Assembly: GCF_000427905.1 (NCBI RefSeq)
Contig: NZ_ATYX01000005.1
Location: forward strand, 372,001-436,000
Source of the DNA: Thermocrispum agreste DSM 44070
GTDB taxonomy: Bacteria > Actinomycetota > Actinomycetes > Mycobacteriales > Pseudonocardiaceae
Direction: 5' to 3'
DNA: 64,000 bases
Made by a program: the position numbers and the translations under genes
The notes under the pieces: generated by a model
The model's database searches: none
Told to the model about the DNA's origin: nothing
What the model saw: only the letters and a program-made list of their open reading frames with translations
In this document: piece after piece, positions 8,685-17,683 of the stretch
How the letters are laid out: the number at the start of each line of letters is the position of its first letter
Position numbering within the stretch: the first letter of the stretch is position 1

Positions 8685-10720
8685 ACATCGCCTGGTACCT
8701 CCGCCGCCTGACCGCCATGAGCCCGCGAGAAGTCGCCCACCGAACGGCGACCGCGGTCGAGATCCGCCGGTGGCGGCACGCCGACACCGCCGCCGTGCCG
8801 CACACGGTGCACCTGCCACGATTCACCGCACCGCCGCCCGCGGACTGGTGGGAAGCCGCACCCGCGGACGCCGTCGACGCCCTGCTGGCCGCCGCAGACC
8901 GGCTGATGGCGGGCCGGGCCGAGTTCTTCGGCGTGGAACGCACCGACTTCGCCAACCCCGACTGGCACCACGACCCGCGCACGGGACGGAACGCGCCGGT
9001 CACCTACGCGTTCGACATCCCGTACCGGGACGAGGACGCCGTCGGCGACATCAAGCAGATCTGGGAGCCGTCCCGGCACCAGCACCTGACCGTGCTCGCC
9101 GCCGCCTACGCCATCACCGGCGACGAACGGTACGCCACCCGGGTCGCCCGTCATCTGCGGTCGTGGTGGGCGGCCAATCCCCCGCTGCGCGGTGTGCACT
9201 GGGTGAGCGGGATCGAGCTGGGCATCCGGCTGATCTCGTGGGTGTGGACCCGCCGGCTGCTGCACGCCTGGCCCGCGGCGAGCAGGCTGTTCGAGGACAA
9301 CCCGGAGTTCCGTCGCCAGCTGTACTGGCACCAGCGCTGGCTGGCCACGTTCTCCAGCCACGGATCGTCGGCCAACAACCACGTGATCGCCGAAGCCGCG
9401 GGGCAACTGTCCGCCGCCTGCGCGTTCGGCTGGTTCGCCGAGTCGCCGCGCTGGCGGGTCAGCGCGCTGCGCACCCTGGACACCGAACTGCGCAACAACA
9501 CGTTCCCGTCCGGCATCAACCGGGAGCTGGCCACCGAGTACCACGCGCTGGTGCTCGAACTCGGTCTGGCCGCGGTCGTCGAGGCCGAGTGCGCCGGGGT
9601 GACCGTGCCCGGCAGCACCCACGACGTGCTGATCAGGATGACCGACGCGGTGGCGGCCATGCTCGACGACACCGGCCGCCCGCCCCGCCAGGGCGACGCC
9701 GACGACGGACACGGGCTGATCATCGACGGCCCGGGCACGGACCGCTGGGCGTCCCTGCTGGCCACCGGCGACGCCCTGTTCGGGCGCCTGCCGTGGTGGC
9801 CGAAACCTCCGGGTGGTGATGTCCGCTCCAGCGTGCTGGCGGCGCTGGCGCGACCATGGCGCACCGCGGGTCCGGTGCGCACCGGAGGTGCGGCCGAGTC
9901 GCCGGGTGTTGGCCTGCACCCGGCGACTCGGCCATCTGCCCGTCCCGCCACCCGCCCGGACCATTTCCCGGACGCGGGCATGACGCTGCTGCGGACCACC
10001 AACCACGGCGAGCTGGGCGAGATCTGGTGTCGCTGCGACGGCGGCCCGCACGGGTTTCTGTCCATCGCCGCGCACGCCCACGCCGACGCGCTGTCCATCG
10101 AGGTGCGGCACGACGGCGTCGACGTGCTGGCCGACCCGGGCACCTACTGCTACCACGGCCGGCCCGCCTGGCGGTCGTACTTCCGCTCCACGCTCGGCCA
10201 CAACACCGTGCAGCTCAACGGCACCGACCAGTCCGTCTCCGGCGGGCCGTTCCTGTGGACCCGGCACGCCCGCAGCTCGGTGCTGGTGGCCGATCCCGAG
10301 CACGGGTTCTGGCAGGCCGCGCACGACGGCTACGCCTACGGCGAGCACCCGGCGGTGCACAAGCGCACCGTGCACCTGTCCGAGGCGTGCCGGCAACTGC
10401 GCGTGGTCGACGAGATCTGCGGGTTCGCGCTGCGCCGCTGCACCATCGCGTTCCATCTCGGCCCGCTCATCACCGCCGAGCTGATCGGGGACACCGCGTG
10501 GCTGAGCTGGCCGCACCGGCGTATCCCCGGTGCGTGCCACACGGCCGTCCTCGCGCTGCCCCCCGGCTTGCACTGGTCGGCGCATCGCGGCGAGACCGAT
10601 CCGCCGCTCGGCTGGTATTCCGCAGGCTTCGGCACGCGTGTACCCGCCACCACCCTGCTCGGCGTCGGCCGCGCCCGCGGTCACACCACGTTCACCACGC
10701 TGTTGCGCTTCACCAGTTGA
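8681..10720 (+). CDS. Heparinase II/III-family polysaccharide lyase
   Basis: 679 residues. The N-terminal half is the alpha/alpha-toroid seen in alginate and heparin lyases (NSHGSSANNH-like segment HGSSANNHVIAEAAG, ELATEYHALVLELG). The C-terminal half is the heparinase II/III beta-sandwich (AHAHADALSIEVRHDG, DPGTYCYHG, RSTLGHNTVQLNG). The conserved N, Y and H residues of the catalytic groove appear present. Family members cleave uronic-acid-containing chains by beta-elimination; in EPS loci they may trim or release the polymer. No clear signal peptide is visible, so its location is uncertain. An arginine/proline-rich stretch near residues 390-425 is encoded by two adjacent perfect palindromes (9859-9933) and looks inserted. 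Confidence 0.85.
   Translation: MNIAWYLRRLTAMSPREVAHRTATAVEIRRWRHADTAAVPHTVHLPRFTAPPPADWWEAAPADAVDALLAAADRLMAGRAEFFGVERTDFANPDWHHDPRTGRNAPVTYAFDIPYRDEDAVGDIKQIWEPSRHQHLTVLAAAYAITGDERYATRVARHLRSWWAANPPLRGVHWVSGIELGIRLISWVWTRRLLHAWPAASRLFEDNPEFRRQLYWHQRWLATFSSHGSSANNHVIAEAAGQLSAACAFGWFAESPRWRVSALRTLDTELRNNTFPSGINRELATEYHALVLELGLAAVVEAECAGVTVPGSTHDVLIRMTDAVAAMLDDTGRPPRQGDADDGHGLIIDGPGTDRWASLLATGDALFGRLPWWPKPPGGDVRSSVLAALARPWRTAGPVRTGGAAESPGVGLHPATRPSARPATRPDHFPDAGMTLLRTTNHGELGEIWCRCDGGPHGFLSIAAHAHADALSIEVRHDGVDVLADPGTYCYHGRPAWRSYFRSTLGHNTVQLNGTDQSVSGGPFLWTRHARSSVLVADPEHGFWQAAHDGYAYGEHPAVHKRTVHLSEACRQLRVVDEICGFALRRCTIAFHLGPLITAELIGDTAWLSWPHRRIPGACHTAVLALPPGLHWSAHRGETDPPLGWYSAGFGTRVPATTLLGVGRARGHTTFTTLLRFTS
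9859..9933. repeat. Two adjacent inverted repeats inside the lyase gene
   Basis: GCGCACCG (9859-9866) and CGGTGCGC (9873-9880) form a perfect 8-bp hairpin. The next 53 bases contain a perfect 17-bp inverted repeat, 9892-9908 against 9917-9933, with an 8-base loop. Both sit within the coding frame of the heparinase-like gene and encode a low-complexity Gly/Ala/Arg/Pro linker. The pairing is exact. That it is an inserted palindromic element is inference. Confidence 0.75.
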
Positions 10721-10733
10721 CCTGGAGGCTGTC

Positions 10734-12254
10734 GTGCCCGTCCGCCCGTCTTCCCGTCCCCGGCCCGGCCGCTTTGCCGCCGTGCTGGCAGGCGTGGTCG
10801 CGGTGACCGGGCTGGTGTCGTGCACCGCGGGCGGACCGGCCCCTGATCGGGCCGAGCGGCCGATCAGGGTGTGCGACCGGGTCGAGCCGGGACCGGCCAG
10901 CCCGCCCGGCGGGGCGGTCGTGGTGCAGCCGGGGGTGGACGACGTGGCCGCACTGACCCGGCAGCGTCCGGCCGGAACGACGTTCTGGCTGGCCGAAGGC
11001 GTGCACACGCTCGGCGGGAACGAATTCGCCCAGATCGTGCCGAAGAAGGGCAACGCCTACCTCGGCGCCCCCGGCGCGGTGCTCGACGGCAAGGGGATCA
11101 ACCGCTACGCCTTCGGCGGCAAGGCGGAGCGGGTGACCGTGCGGCACCTGACCGTGCGGAACTTCGTGGCGCCGGGCAACGAGAGCGTGGTCAACCACGA
11201 CTCGGCCGACCACTGGGTGGTCGAGCACAACACGATCAGCGACAACGGCGGCGCCGCGCTGGCCGCCGGGGCGCATCAGCGGATCCGGTTCAACTGCCTG
11301 CGGGACAACGGCCAGTACGGCATCAACGCCTATCAGGACTCCGGCACCATCACCGGCCTGGTGGTGCACGGCAACGAGATCACCGGCAACAACACCGACG
11401 ACTGGGAAGCCAGGATCGCCGGGTGCGGGTGCACCGGCGGTGCCAAGTTCTGGGCCGTGGACGGGGCCGACGTCACCGGCAACTGGGTGCACCACAACCA
11501 CGGCCCCGGGCTGTGGGCGGACACCAACAACAACGACTTCGTCATCCGCGACAACGTCATCAGCGACAACGAAGGCCCCGCGATCATCTACGAGACCAGC
11601 TACAACGCAGTGATCGCCGGCAACACGATCCTGCGCAACAACTGGGCGGACGGGCGCAGGTTCGTCACCGAGGGCGACCCGTTCCCGGTGGCGGCGGTCT
11701 ACGTCTCCGAATCCGGCGGCGAGCCGCGGGTGCCCGCGCGCACCGACAAGCTCGTCATCACCGGGAACCGGTTCACCGACAACTGGTCGGGCATCACGCT
11801 GTGGGAGAACGCCGACCGGTTCTGCAACAGCCCGCACAACACCTCGTCCGGGTACTGCACGCTGCTGGTCGACGACGTCAGGCAATGCCGCAGCCCGGCC
11901 ATCCAGCGCAAGCCGCTGCTCGACGACTGCCGCTGGAAGACCAAGCGGGTGGACATCCACCACAACCGGTTCGAAGTCGACCCGGTCAAGCTCGGCTGCG
12001 AACACCTGTGCGCCCGGATGGCCGTGCTGGCCAACTTCGGCACCTCCCCGGCCTGGTCGCCCTACCACGGCGCGAGCATCCAGCAGGCCATCACGTGGCA
12101 TCAGGGCAACGAGTGGCACGACAACGTCTACGTCGGCCCGTGGCGCTTCATGGCCTACGACACCAGCAGGCTGCTGGAACCGAGCGTCTGGCAATCCGCG
12201 CCGCACCGCCAGGACCGCGGCAGCGTCTTCTCGCTCCGGGCGGAGGAACCATGA
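10734..12254 (+). CDS. Secreted right-handed beta-helix lipoprotein (copy A)
   Basis: 506 residues. The N-terminus has a basic stretch, a hydrophobic segment and a lipobox-like LVSC at about residues 27-30, so it is probably a lipoprotein anchored outside the membrane. The body is a right-handed parallel beta-helix with many N-x-I/N-x-V turns (TVRHLTVRN, HNTISDNGGAAL, GNEITGNNTDDWE, DTNNNDFVIRDN). Several cysteine pairs (GCGCTG, CEHLCA) suggest disulfides. Beta-helix proteins of this kind include uronan lyases and C5-epimerases; no AlgG-type DPHD motif was found. The GTG start lies 5 bases after TGGAGG. A closely similar copy lies at 20673-22175. Confidence 0.85.
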   Translation: MPVRPSSRPRPGRFAAVLAGVVAVTGLVSCTAGGPAPDRAERPIRVCDRVEPGPASPPGGAVVVQPGVDDVAALTRQRPAGTTFWLAEGVHTLGGNEFAQIVPKKGNAYLGAPGAVLDGKGINRYAFGGKAERVTVRHLTVRNFVAPGNESVVNHDSADHWVVEHNTISDNGGAALAAGAHQRIRFNCLRDNGQYGINAYQDSGTITGLVVHGNEITGNNTDDWEARIAGCGCTGGAKFWAVDGADVTGNWVHHNHGPGLWADTNNNDFVIRDNVISDNEGPAIIYETSYNAVIAGNTILRNNWADGRRFVTEGDPFPVAAVYVSESGGEPRVPARTDKLVITGNRFTDNWSGITLWENADRFCNSPHNTSSGYCTLLVDDVRQCRSPAIQRKPLLDDCRWKTKRVDIHHNRFEVDPVKLGCEHLCARMAVLANFGTSPAWSPYHGASIQQAITWHQGNEWHDNVYVGPWRFMAYDTSRLLEPSVWQSAPHRQDRGSVFSLRAEEP

Positions 12255-13489
12255 CCACCCAGGACGTCCGCTCGAGCACATCGGCAGGCACCGGCAGGCC
12301 GCCCCGGCTGGTCGGCGCGGTGTGGGCCCTGTTGATCGTCAACACGCTCGGGTCGCAGGGCGCGGACACGATCATCCCGATCCCCCGCACGGTCACGCAG
12401 ATGATCACCATGGGGGCGGTGGCGCTGGCGTTCGTCGTCGCGCTGCTGCTCAACCCGCGGCTGCTGGTGCGCCCCAGCGCGTACCTGCTCATCCTGACCG
12501 CGCTGGCCGCGGTCGCCGTGGCCGCGAGCATGCCGCTGGAATCGGGCCTCGGCGGGCTGTTCCGGTGCGCACGGCTGATCGGGTTCGTCGCCACGTTGTG
12601 GCTGATCAGCCGCTGGTGGGACGGGTCGCTCGCGTTCGTGCGCTACCACGTCCGGGTGCTGATGGTGGTCGTGGCGTCGGTGGTGATCGGGCTGCTCGTC
12701 TCGCCGGGGCACGCACTGCCCGAGTACTACGACGGCAGGCTGGTCGGCGCGATCTGGCCGCTGACCGCGCCGCAGGTCGGCCAGTACGCCGCGGTCCTCG
12801 CCGGCCTGGTGCTGATCCTGTGGCTGAGCAAGCTCACCCCGGGCAGCGTGGCCGCGTTCGTCGCGATCCCGTCCATCGGCGTGCTGCTCCTCACGCACAC
12901 CCGCACCGCAGCATTCGGCCTCGTCGCCGGGCTGACCGTGGCGCTGCTGTCGTCGCTGCTGACCAATCCGCGCGCCCGCAGGGTGTTCACCGTGGGGGCG
13001 ATCACCGGAGGCGTGGCCCTGGTGGTCTTCCTGCCCGTGCTGCAGGCATGGGTGCTGCGCGGCCAGGACGAGGACGACTTCGGCACGCTGACCGGCCGCG
13101 CCAAGGTGTGGGACGCGCTGCTGGCCGAGCCGCGCACCCTGTACCAGGAGCTGTTCGGCACCGGGTTGTCCAACAAGTCGTTCGGCGGCCTGCCGATCGA
13201 CAACAGCTGGCTGGCCGCCTACCACGAGCAGGGCCTGATCGGCGCGTCACTGGTGGCCCTGTTCCTGATCACGCTGCTGGTCGTGGCGGTGACCAGGCCG
13301 CCGTCCCCGCAACGTGCCTGCGCCCTGTTCCTCGTCGCGTACTGCCTGGTCGCCTCCTACACCGAGGCCGGGCTGGCCGACGCGTCCCCGTACCTGCTGC
13401 ATCTGGCGGTGGCCGCCGCCCTGCTGGTCCCACAGGCCTCCCGCCCCGGCACCGCACGAACAGCTTCGAAGACAGGAGGAGCGTCATGA
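12251..13489 (+). CDS. O-antigen polymerase/ligase-like membrane protein (Wzy-like)
   Basis: 412 residues with about ten hydrophobic helices from residue ~24 to the end and a long external loop around residues 265-325 containing GRAKVWDALLAEP and DNSWLAAYHEQG. That is the typical signature of O-antigen ligase/Wzy-domain proteins (R-x-x-W before and H/N-x-x-L after the loop). In a Wzx/Wzy locus it is the best candidate for the enzyme joining repeat units at the outer face of the membrane. The ATG start overlaps the beta-helix stop; the end overlaps the heptose-enzyme start. Sequence alone does not separate polymerase from ligase function. Confidence 0.82.
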   Translation: MTTQDVRSSTSAGTGRPPRLVGAVWALLIVNTLGSQGADTIIPIPRTVTQMITMGAVALAFVVALLLNPRLLVRPSAYLLILTALAAVAVAASMPLESGLGGLFRCARLIGFVATLWLISRWWDGSLAFVRYHVRVLMVVVASVVIGLLVSPGHALPEYYDGRLVGAIWPLTAPQVGQYAAVLAGLVLILWLSKLTPGSVAAFVAIPSIGVLLLTHTRTAAFGLVAGLTVALLSSLLTNPRARRVFTVGAITGGVALVVFLPVLQAWVLRGQDEDDFGTLTGRAKVWDALLAEPRTLYQELFGTGLSNKSFGGLPIDNSWLAAYHEQGLIGASLVALFLITLLVVAVTRPPSPQRACALFLVAYCLVASYTEAGLADASPYLLHLAVAAALLVPQASRPGTARTASKTGGAS

Positions 13490-14697
13490 GCCGACTCCCT
13501 CGTCCCGGTGTGCTTCTCGACCGCGACGGCACGATCATCGTCGACACCGGCTACGTCGGCTCGGTCGACCGGGTGGAGTTCATCCCGGGCGCGATCGAGG
13601 CGATCGCGGCGTTGAACGCCGCGGGGATCCCGGTGGCGGTGGTGACCAACCAGGCGGGCGTGGCGCGCGGCCGTTACGACATCGCCGACGTCCAGCAGGT
13701 GCACAAGTTCATGGCCGCGGAGATGGCCCGTGCCGGCGCGCACGTGGACCAGTGGCTGTTCTGCCCGTACCACCCGGACGGCACGGTCGAGGCGTTCGCC
13801 AGGACCAGCAACGACCGCAAGCCCGCCCCCGGCATGGCGCTGGCCGCCGCGCGGGCGCTCGACCTCGACCTGGCCCGCAGCTGGGTGATCGGGGACAGCC
13901 CGGCGGACATCGGCCTGGCCAGGGCGGTGGGCGCCCGGCCGCTGCAGGTCGGGTCCGCGACGCCGCTCGACCCGGAGGTGGCGTGCTTCCCCGACCTGCT
14001 GGCGGCCGTGCGGTTCGTCCTCGGCGACGGGCGGACGGGCGACGAACCGCGGCGGGCGTCCGCGCAGGCCACCCCGGTGAAGTTCCCCGCCGAGCAGTTC
14101 CACCGGGCGGACAGCTTCGGCAGCGCCTACGTCACCGAGCTGGCGCGCGCTTTCGCCACCGTCGACCTGGAACAGATCAGCCGGGCGGCACAGATCCTCG
14201 ACGACGCGTATTCGCGCGACGCCGGGGTCTTCGCCTGCGGCAACGGCGGGTCCGCCTCGATCGCCAATCACCTGCAGTGCGACCACGTGAAGGGCGTCCG
14301 CACCGGTACCGGGCTGACCGCCCGGGTGCAGAGCCTGAGCACCAACATCGAGCTGCTCAGCGCCATCGCCAACGACCTGGGTTACGAGCAGGTGTTCGAG
14401 TACCAGCTGCAGTCGCTGGCCCGGCCGGGCGACGTGTTGATCGCCGTCTCGTCGTCGGGCAGCTCGGCCAACATCGTGCGTGCGGTGGACTGGGCGAACG
14501 CCCACGGCATGACGACCATCGCGCTGACCGGGTTCGGCGGTGGCCCGGCCCGCAGGCGGGCCACCGTTGCGGTGCACGTCGACTCCACCAACTACGGCGT
14601 CATCGAGGACACCCATCAGGCCTGCATGCACCTGCTCGCCCAGTACGTGCGGCAGTCGCGCATGCCCGCCGACGCCGTCGCCACCACGACCTTCTGA
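13486..14697 (+). CDS. Fused heptose bisphosphate phosphatase (GmhB-like) and sedoheptulose-7-P isomerase (GmhA-like)
   Basis: 403 residues, two enzymes in one chain. Residues 1-~182 are a HAD-IIIA phosphatase with nucleophile D12 and acid D14 (LLDRDGTI), TNQAGVARG, K112 and GDSPAD, matching D-glycero-D-manno-heptose 1,7-bisphosphate phosphatase. Only half of the usual GmhB zinc site is seen (C93-x2-H96); the later Cys pair is replaced by TSND. Residues ~205-403 are a SIS domain (CGNGGSASIANHLQCDHVKG, SSSGSSANIVRA) matching phosphoheptose isomerase. With the kinase and nucleotidyltransferase downstream it completes GDP-heptose synthesis. Start ATG 13486 has AGGAGG nearby and overlaps the upstream stop. 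Confidence 0.88.
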   Translation: MSRLPRPGVLLDRDGTIIVDTGYVGSVDRVEFIPGAIEAIAALNAAGIPVAVVTNQAGVARGRYDIADVQQVHKFMAAEMARAGAHVDQWLFCPYHPDGTVEAFARTSNDRKPAPGMALAAARALDLDLARSWVIGDSPADIGLARAVGARPLQVGSATPLDPEVACFPDLLAAVRFVLGDGRTGDEPRRASAQATPVKFPAEQFHRADSFGSAYVTELARAFATVDLEQISRAAQILDDAYSRDAGVFACGNGGSASIANHLQCDHVKGVRTGTGLTARVQSLSTNIELLSAIANDLGYEQVFEYQLQSLARPGDVLIAVSSSGSSANIVRAVDWANAHGMTTIALTGFGGGPARRRATVAVHVDSTNYGVIEDTHQACMHLLAQYVRQSRMPADAVATTTF

Positions 14698-14718
14698 GCG
14701 CCCCGGAGGGAAGCACCC

Positions 14719-15864
14719 ATGCGCGTAGCCATCAACCTGCTGACCGACGACCCGGCGCATCCGTCCGGCGCGCACTGGTTCTGGACCCGCATCATCCCGG
14801 AGATGGCCAAGCGGATGACCGGGGACGAGGAACTGCACCTGCTGGTCAGCCCGAAGATGCGGCCGCTGCACACCGGCTACGGGCCGAACGTGCACTACAT
14901 CATGTTCCCCTGGTCCAACGAGCGCCGCTGGCCGCGCACGCTGAGCGAACACCTCTACGCGCCGGTGCGGCTCCCCCGGGCCGGGATCGACGTGTTCAAC
15001 ACGCTGCTGGCCCCGGTCGTCAAACCCGCCCCCGGGCTGGTCGCGCACATCAAGACGCTGCACGCCTACACCACGCCGGGCGCGATCGGGCTGCCCACGC
15101 GGGTGTACCGGCGGTTGAGCTATCCGCACACGGCCCGGGCCGCGGACGCGATCGTGATCAACTCGCAGAGCCTCAAGGCCGAGGTGCAGCAGTACCTGGA
15201 CGTCGACGAGTCGAAGCTGCGGCTGATCACCGAGGGCGTGGACCACGACCGGTTCCGGCCCGGTGACCCCGACCAGGCGTGGCACCACCTGATGACCCGC
15301 TACCAGGTGCGCAAGCCGTTCGTGCTGTTCGTGTCCTCGTTGTGGCGGTACAAGAACTGCCACGGCCTGATCGAGGCGTTCGCCAGGGCCAAGCCGCAGC
15401 TGGGCGACGACATGCAGCTGGTCGTCGTCGGGGCGGGCCGCGACGCCGGTTACGTGCGCGAGCTGCACGACCTGGCCGGCCGCCTCGGCGTCGCCGGGGA
15501 CGTGGTGTGGATCGGCGCGATCCCCCAGGCGGAGACGGTGTGGTTCTACCGCTGCGCCGAGGTGTTCGCATATCCGTCGTTCAACGAGACGTTCGGCCTG
15601 CCGATCCTGGAGGCGATGGCCACCGGGTGCCCGGTGGTCACCTCCGACGTCACCGCCATGCCGGAGACCGCGGGCGACGCCGCGCTGCTGGCCGACCCCG
15701 GCAGTCCGGAGTCGATCGCCGAAGCACTGATCCAGGCCACCAAGGACAGCAACGCGCTGCGCGAACGGGGCTTTGCGCACGCGGCGAAGTTCACCTGGGA
15801 GGCCACCGCCGAACAAACCCTGCAGGTCTACCGCGAGGTGCATGCGAACCGGAGGTCGCGATGA
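14719..15864 (+). CDS. GT4 family glycosyltransferase
   Basis: A 381-residue GT-B retaining glycosyltransferase. The N-terminal acceptor domain (VAINLLTDDPAHPSGAHWFW) is followed by the nucleotide-sugar domain with FVSSLWRYKNCHGLIEAF, VVVGAGRDAGYV and the donor E-x7-E motif in ETFGLPILEAMATGCPVV. This resembles mannosyl- and heptosyltransferases of the GT4 family. Its position between the fused heptose enzyme and the epimerase/HddC/HddA genes makes GDP-heptose a plausible donor (inference). A GGAGGGA Shine-Dalgarno lies 9 bases before ATG 14719; the end overlaps the epimerase start. Confidence 0.88.
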   Translation: MRVAINLLTDDPAHPSGAHWFWTRIIPEMAKRMTGDEELHLLVSPKMRPLHTGYGPNVHYIMFPWSNERRWPRTLSEHLYAPVRLPRAGIDVFNTLLAPVVKPAPGLVAHIKTLHAYTTPGAIGLPTRVYRRLSYPHTARAADAIVINSQSLKAEVQQYLDVDESKLRLITEGVDHDRFRPGDPDQAWHHLMTRYQVRKPFVLFVSSLWRYKNCHGLIEAFARAKPQLGDDMQLVVVGAGRDAGYVRELHDLAGRLGVAGDVVWIGAIPQAETVWFYRCAEVFAYPSFNETFGLPILEAMATGCPVVTSDVTAMPETAGDAALLADPGSPESIAEALIQATKDSNALRERGFAHAAKFTWEATAEQTLQVYREVHANRRSR

Positions 15865-16979
15865 GAATTCTGGTCACCGGCGGCGCCGGGTTCATCGGAT
15901 CGCACACGTGCGACCAACTCGTCGCGCGCGGCCACGAAGTCACAGTGCTGGACGCCGTCACAGCCCCGGTCCATCGGGGTGGCAGGCCGATGTACGTGAC
16001 GCCGGGCGCCGACCTCTACATCGGGGACGTGCGCAATCGCGACCTGCTGGCCAACCTCCTGCGCCGGACCGATGCGGTGTACCACTTCGCGGCCTACCAG
16101 GACTATCTGCCGGACTTCTCGCGCTTCACCGACGTCAACGTCACCTCCGTGGCAGCGCTGTACGAGATCGCGGTGGCCGAACGGCTGGACCTGCAGCGAG
16201 TCGTCGTCGCTTCGTCGCAAGCAGCCGCCGGAGAAGGGCTCTACCGGTGTCCGGAGCACGGGGAGCAGCTGCCGACCATGCGGCCCGACGAGGTGCTGCG
16301 CGCGGGGCGCTGGGACATCGGCTGCCCGGTGTGCGACGGCTCGATGACGGTGTGCCGTACGCCGGAGCGGGTGGCCAACCCGCAGAACGCCTACGGCATG
16401 TCCAAACACGCCTCCGAGGTGCTGGCGCTCAACCTGGGGCGCCGCTACGGGATCCCCACGACGGCCATGCGCTACAGCATCGTCCAGGGCCCCCGGCAGT
16501 CGGTCTACAACGCCTACTCCGGAGCCTGCCGGATCTTCAGCCTGCACTACCTGCTGGGCAGCGCGCCGACACTGTACGAGGACGGCCAGTCGTTACGCGA
16601 CTACGTCAACATCCACGACGTCGTCGACGCGAACCTGCTGGTGCTCGAGGACGACCGGGCCGTCGGGCGAGTGTTCAACGTCGGCGGCGGCACCGCGTAC
16701 ACCACCGAGCAACTGGCCGAGATCGTGCGGAAGCGGTTCGGCTCGGAGCAGCGCGCCCGGGTGACCGGGGAGTACCGCTTCGGCGACACCCGGCACATCT
16801 GCTCGGACATCGACGCGCTCAAGCAACTGGGCTGGCGGCCCCAGCGCACCCCGGAGGACTCGGTCGCCGAGTACGCCGCGTGGCTGCCGACCATGCCGGA
16901 TCTGGACGACGTGCTGGCCGAGGCGGACGCCGCCATGCGCTCGCTCGGGGTCGTCCGCAGCGTCAGGAGCCACGGATGA
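15861..16979 (+). CDS. NAD-dependent epimerase/dehydratase with zinc-ribbon-like insert
   Basis: A 372-residue extended SDR: TGGAGFIGSHT at the N-terminus (NAD binding), SSQAAAGEG as the Ser position, and YGMSKHASE holding the catalytic Tyr and Lys. Between the Ser and Tyr motifs lies an insert of about 40 residues with C-x2-H (CPEHG) and C-x2-C (CPVC), which looks like a small zinc ribbon. Such an insert is known in dTDP-rhamnose 4-epimerase-type enzymes. Embedded between genes for GDP-heptose, it may act on that sugar (epimerisation or 4,6-dehydration) or supply another NDP-sugar. It overlaps both neighbours by 4 bp. Confidence 0.83.
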   Translation: MRILVTGGAGFIGSHTCDQLVARGHEVTVLDAVTAPVHRGGRPMYVTPGADLYIGDVRNRDLLANLLRRTDAVYHFAAYQDYLPDFSRFTDVNVTSVAALYEIAVAERLDLQRVVVASSQAAAGEGLYRCPEHGEQLPTMRPDEVLRAGRWDIGCPVCDGSMTVCRTPERVANPQNAYGMSKHASEVLALNLGRRYGIPTTAMRYSIVQGPRQSVYNAYSGACRIFSLHYLLGSAPTLYEDGQSLRDYVNIHDVVDANLLVLEDDRAVGRVFNVGGGTAYTTEQLAEIVRKRFGSEQRARVTGEYRFGDTRHICSDIDALKQLGWRPQRTPEDSVAEYAAWLPTMPDLDDVLAEADAAMRSLGVVRSVRSHG

Positions 16980-17683
16980 AGGCGTTCCTGCTGGCAGCGG
17001 GCCTGGGCACGCGTTTGCGGCCGCTGACCGACCACATGCCCAAATGCCTGGTGTCCGTCGGCGGTGTGCCGATGCTGGACATCTGGCTGGACGCGCTGGC
17101 CAAGGCCGGGGTGGACGAGGTGCTGATCAACACCCATCATCACGCCCACCAGGTGCGCAGGCACGTGTCCGCGCGCACCACGGGCCCCGCGGTGACGCTG
17201 ACCTACGAGCCGCAGTTGCTCGGCAGTGCGGGCACTCTCCGCGCGCATCGCCGGTTCGTCGCCGGCGACGAAATGTTCCTGGCGATCAACGCCGACAACC
17301 TCACCACGTTCGACATCGGCCAGCTCGTCGACGCGCACCGGGCCGCGGGGGCGTCCGCGCTCGCCACGCTGACGGTGTTCCAAGCCGCCGACCCGACACA
17401 GTGCGGGACCGTCGAGACGCACGACGGCGTGGTGCACAGCTTCGTGGAGAAGCCCGCGGCACCGCGGTCGAACCTGGCCAACGCGGGAATCTACGCCTTC
17501 CACCCGGCGGTCCTCGACCGCATCCCGCTGGGGATCCCCGCGGACATCGGTCACCACCTGCTCCCCCGGCTGGCCGGCCGTTCCGGCCGGGTGCGGGCGG
17601 TGGAACTCGACGGTTACTTCATCGACATCGGTACGCCGGACGCCTTGCAGCGCGCCCGGCGGGAATGGCGAGGCGCGTCATGA
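16976..17683 (+). CDS. hddC: Heptose-1-phosphate guanylyltransferase-type nucleotidyltransferase
   Basis: 235 residues. The sugar-phosphate nucleotidyltransferase fold has the signature LAAGLGTRLRPLT at residues 6-18, PKCLVSVGG with the conserved Lys, INADN for the metal-binding Asp, and VEKP. Length and sequence fit HddC, which forms GDP-D-glycero-alpha-D-manno-heptose from the 1-phosphate. The assignment rests mainly on context: fused GmhB/GmhA upstream and the HddA-like kinase immediately downstream, with 4-bp overlaps on both sides. GTP versus another nucleotide cannot be read from the sequence. Confidence 0.8.
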   Translation: MKAFLLAAGLGTRLRPLTDHMPKCLVSVGGVPMLDIWLDALAKAGVDEVLINTHHHAHQVRRHVSARTTGPAVTLTYEPQLLGSAGTLRAHRRFVAGDEMFLAINADNLTTFDIGQLVDAHRAAGASALATLTVFQAADPTQCGTVETHDGVVHSFVEKPAAPRSNLANAGIYAFHPAVLDRIPLGIPADIGHHLLPRLAGRSGRVRAVELDGYFIDIGTPDALQRARREWRGAS

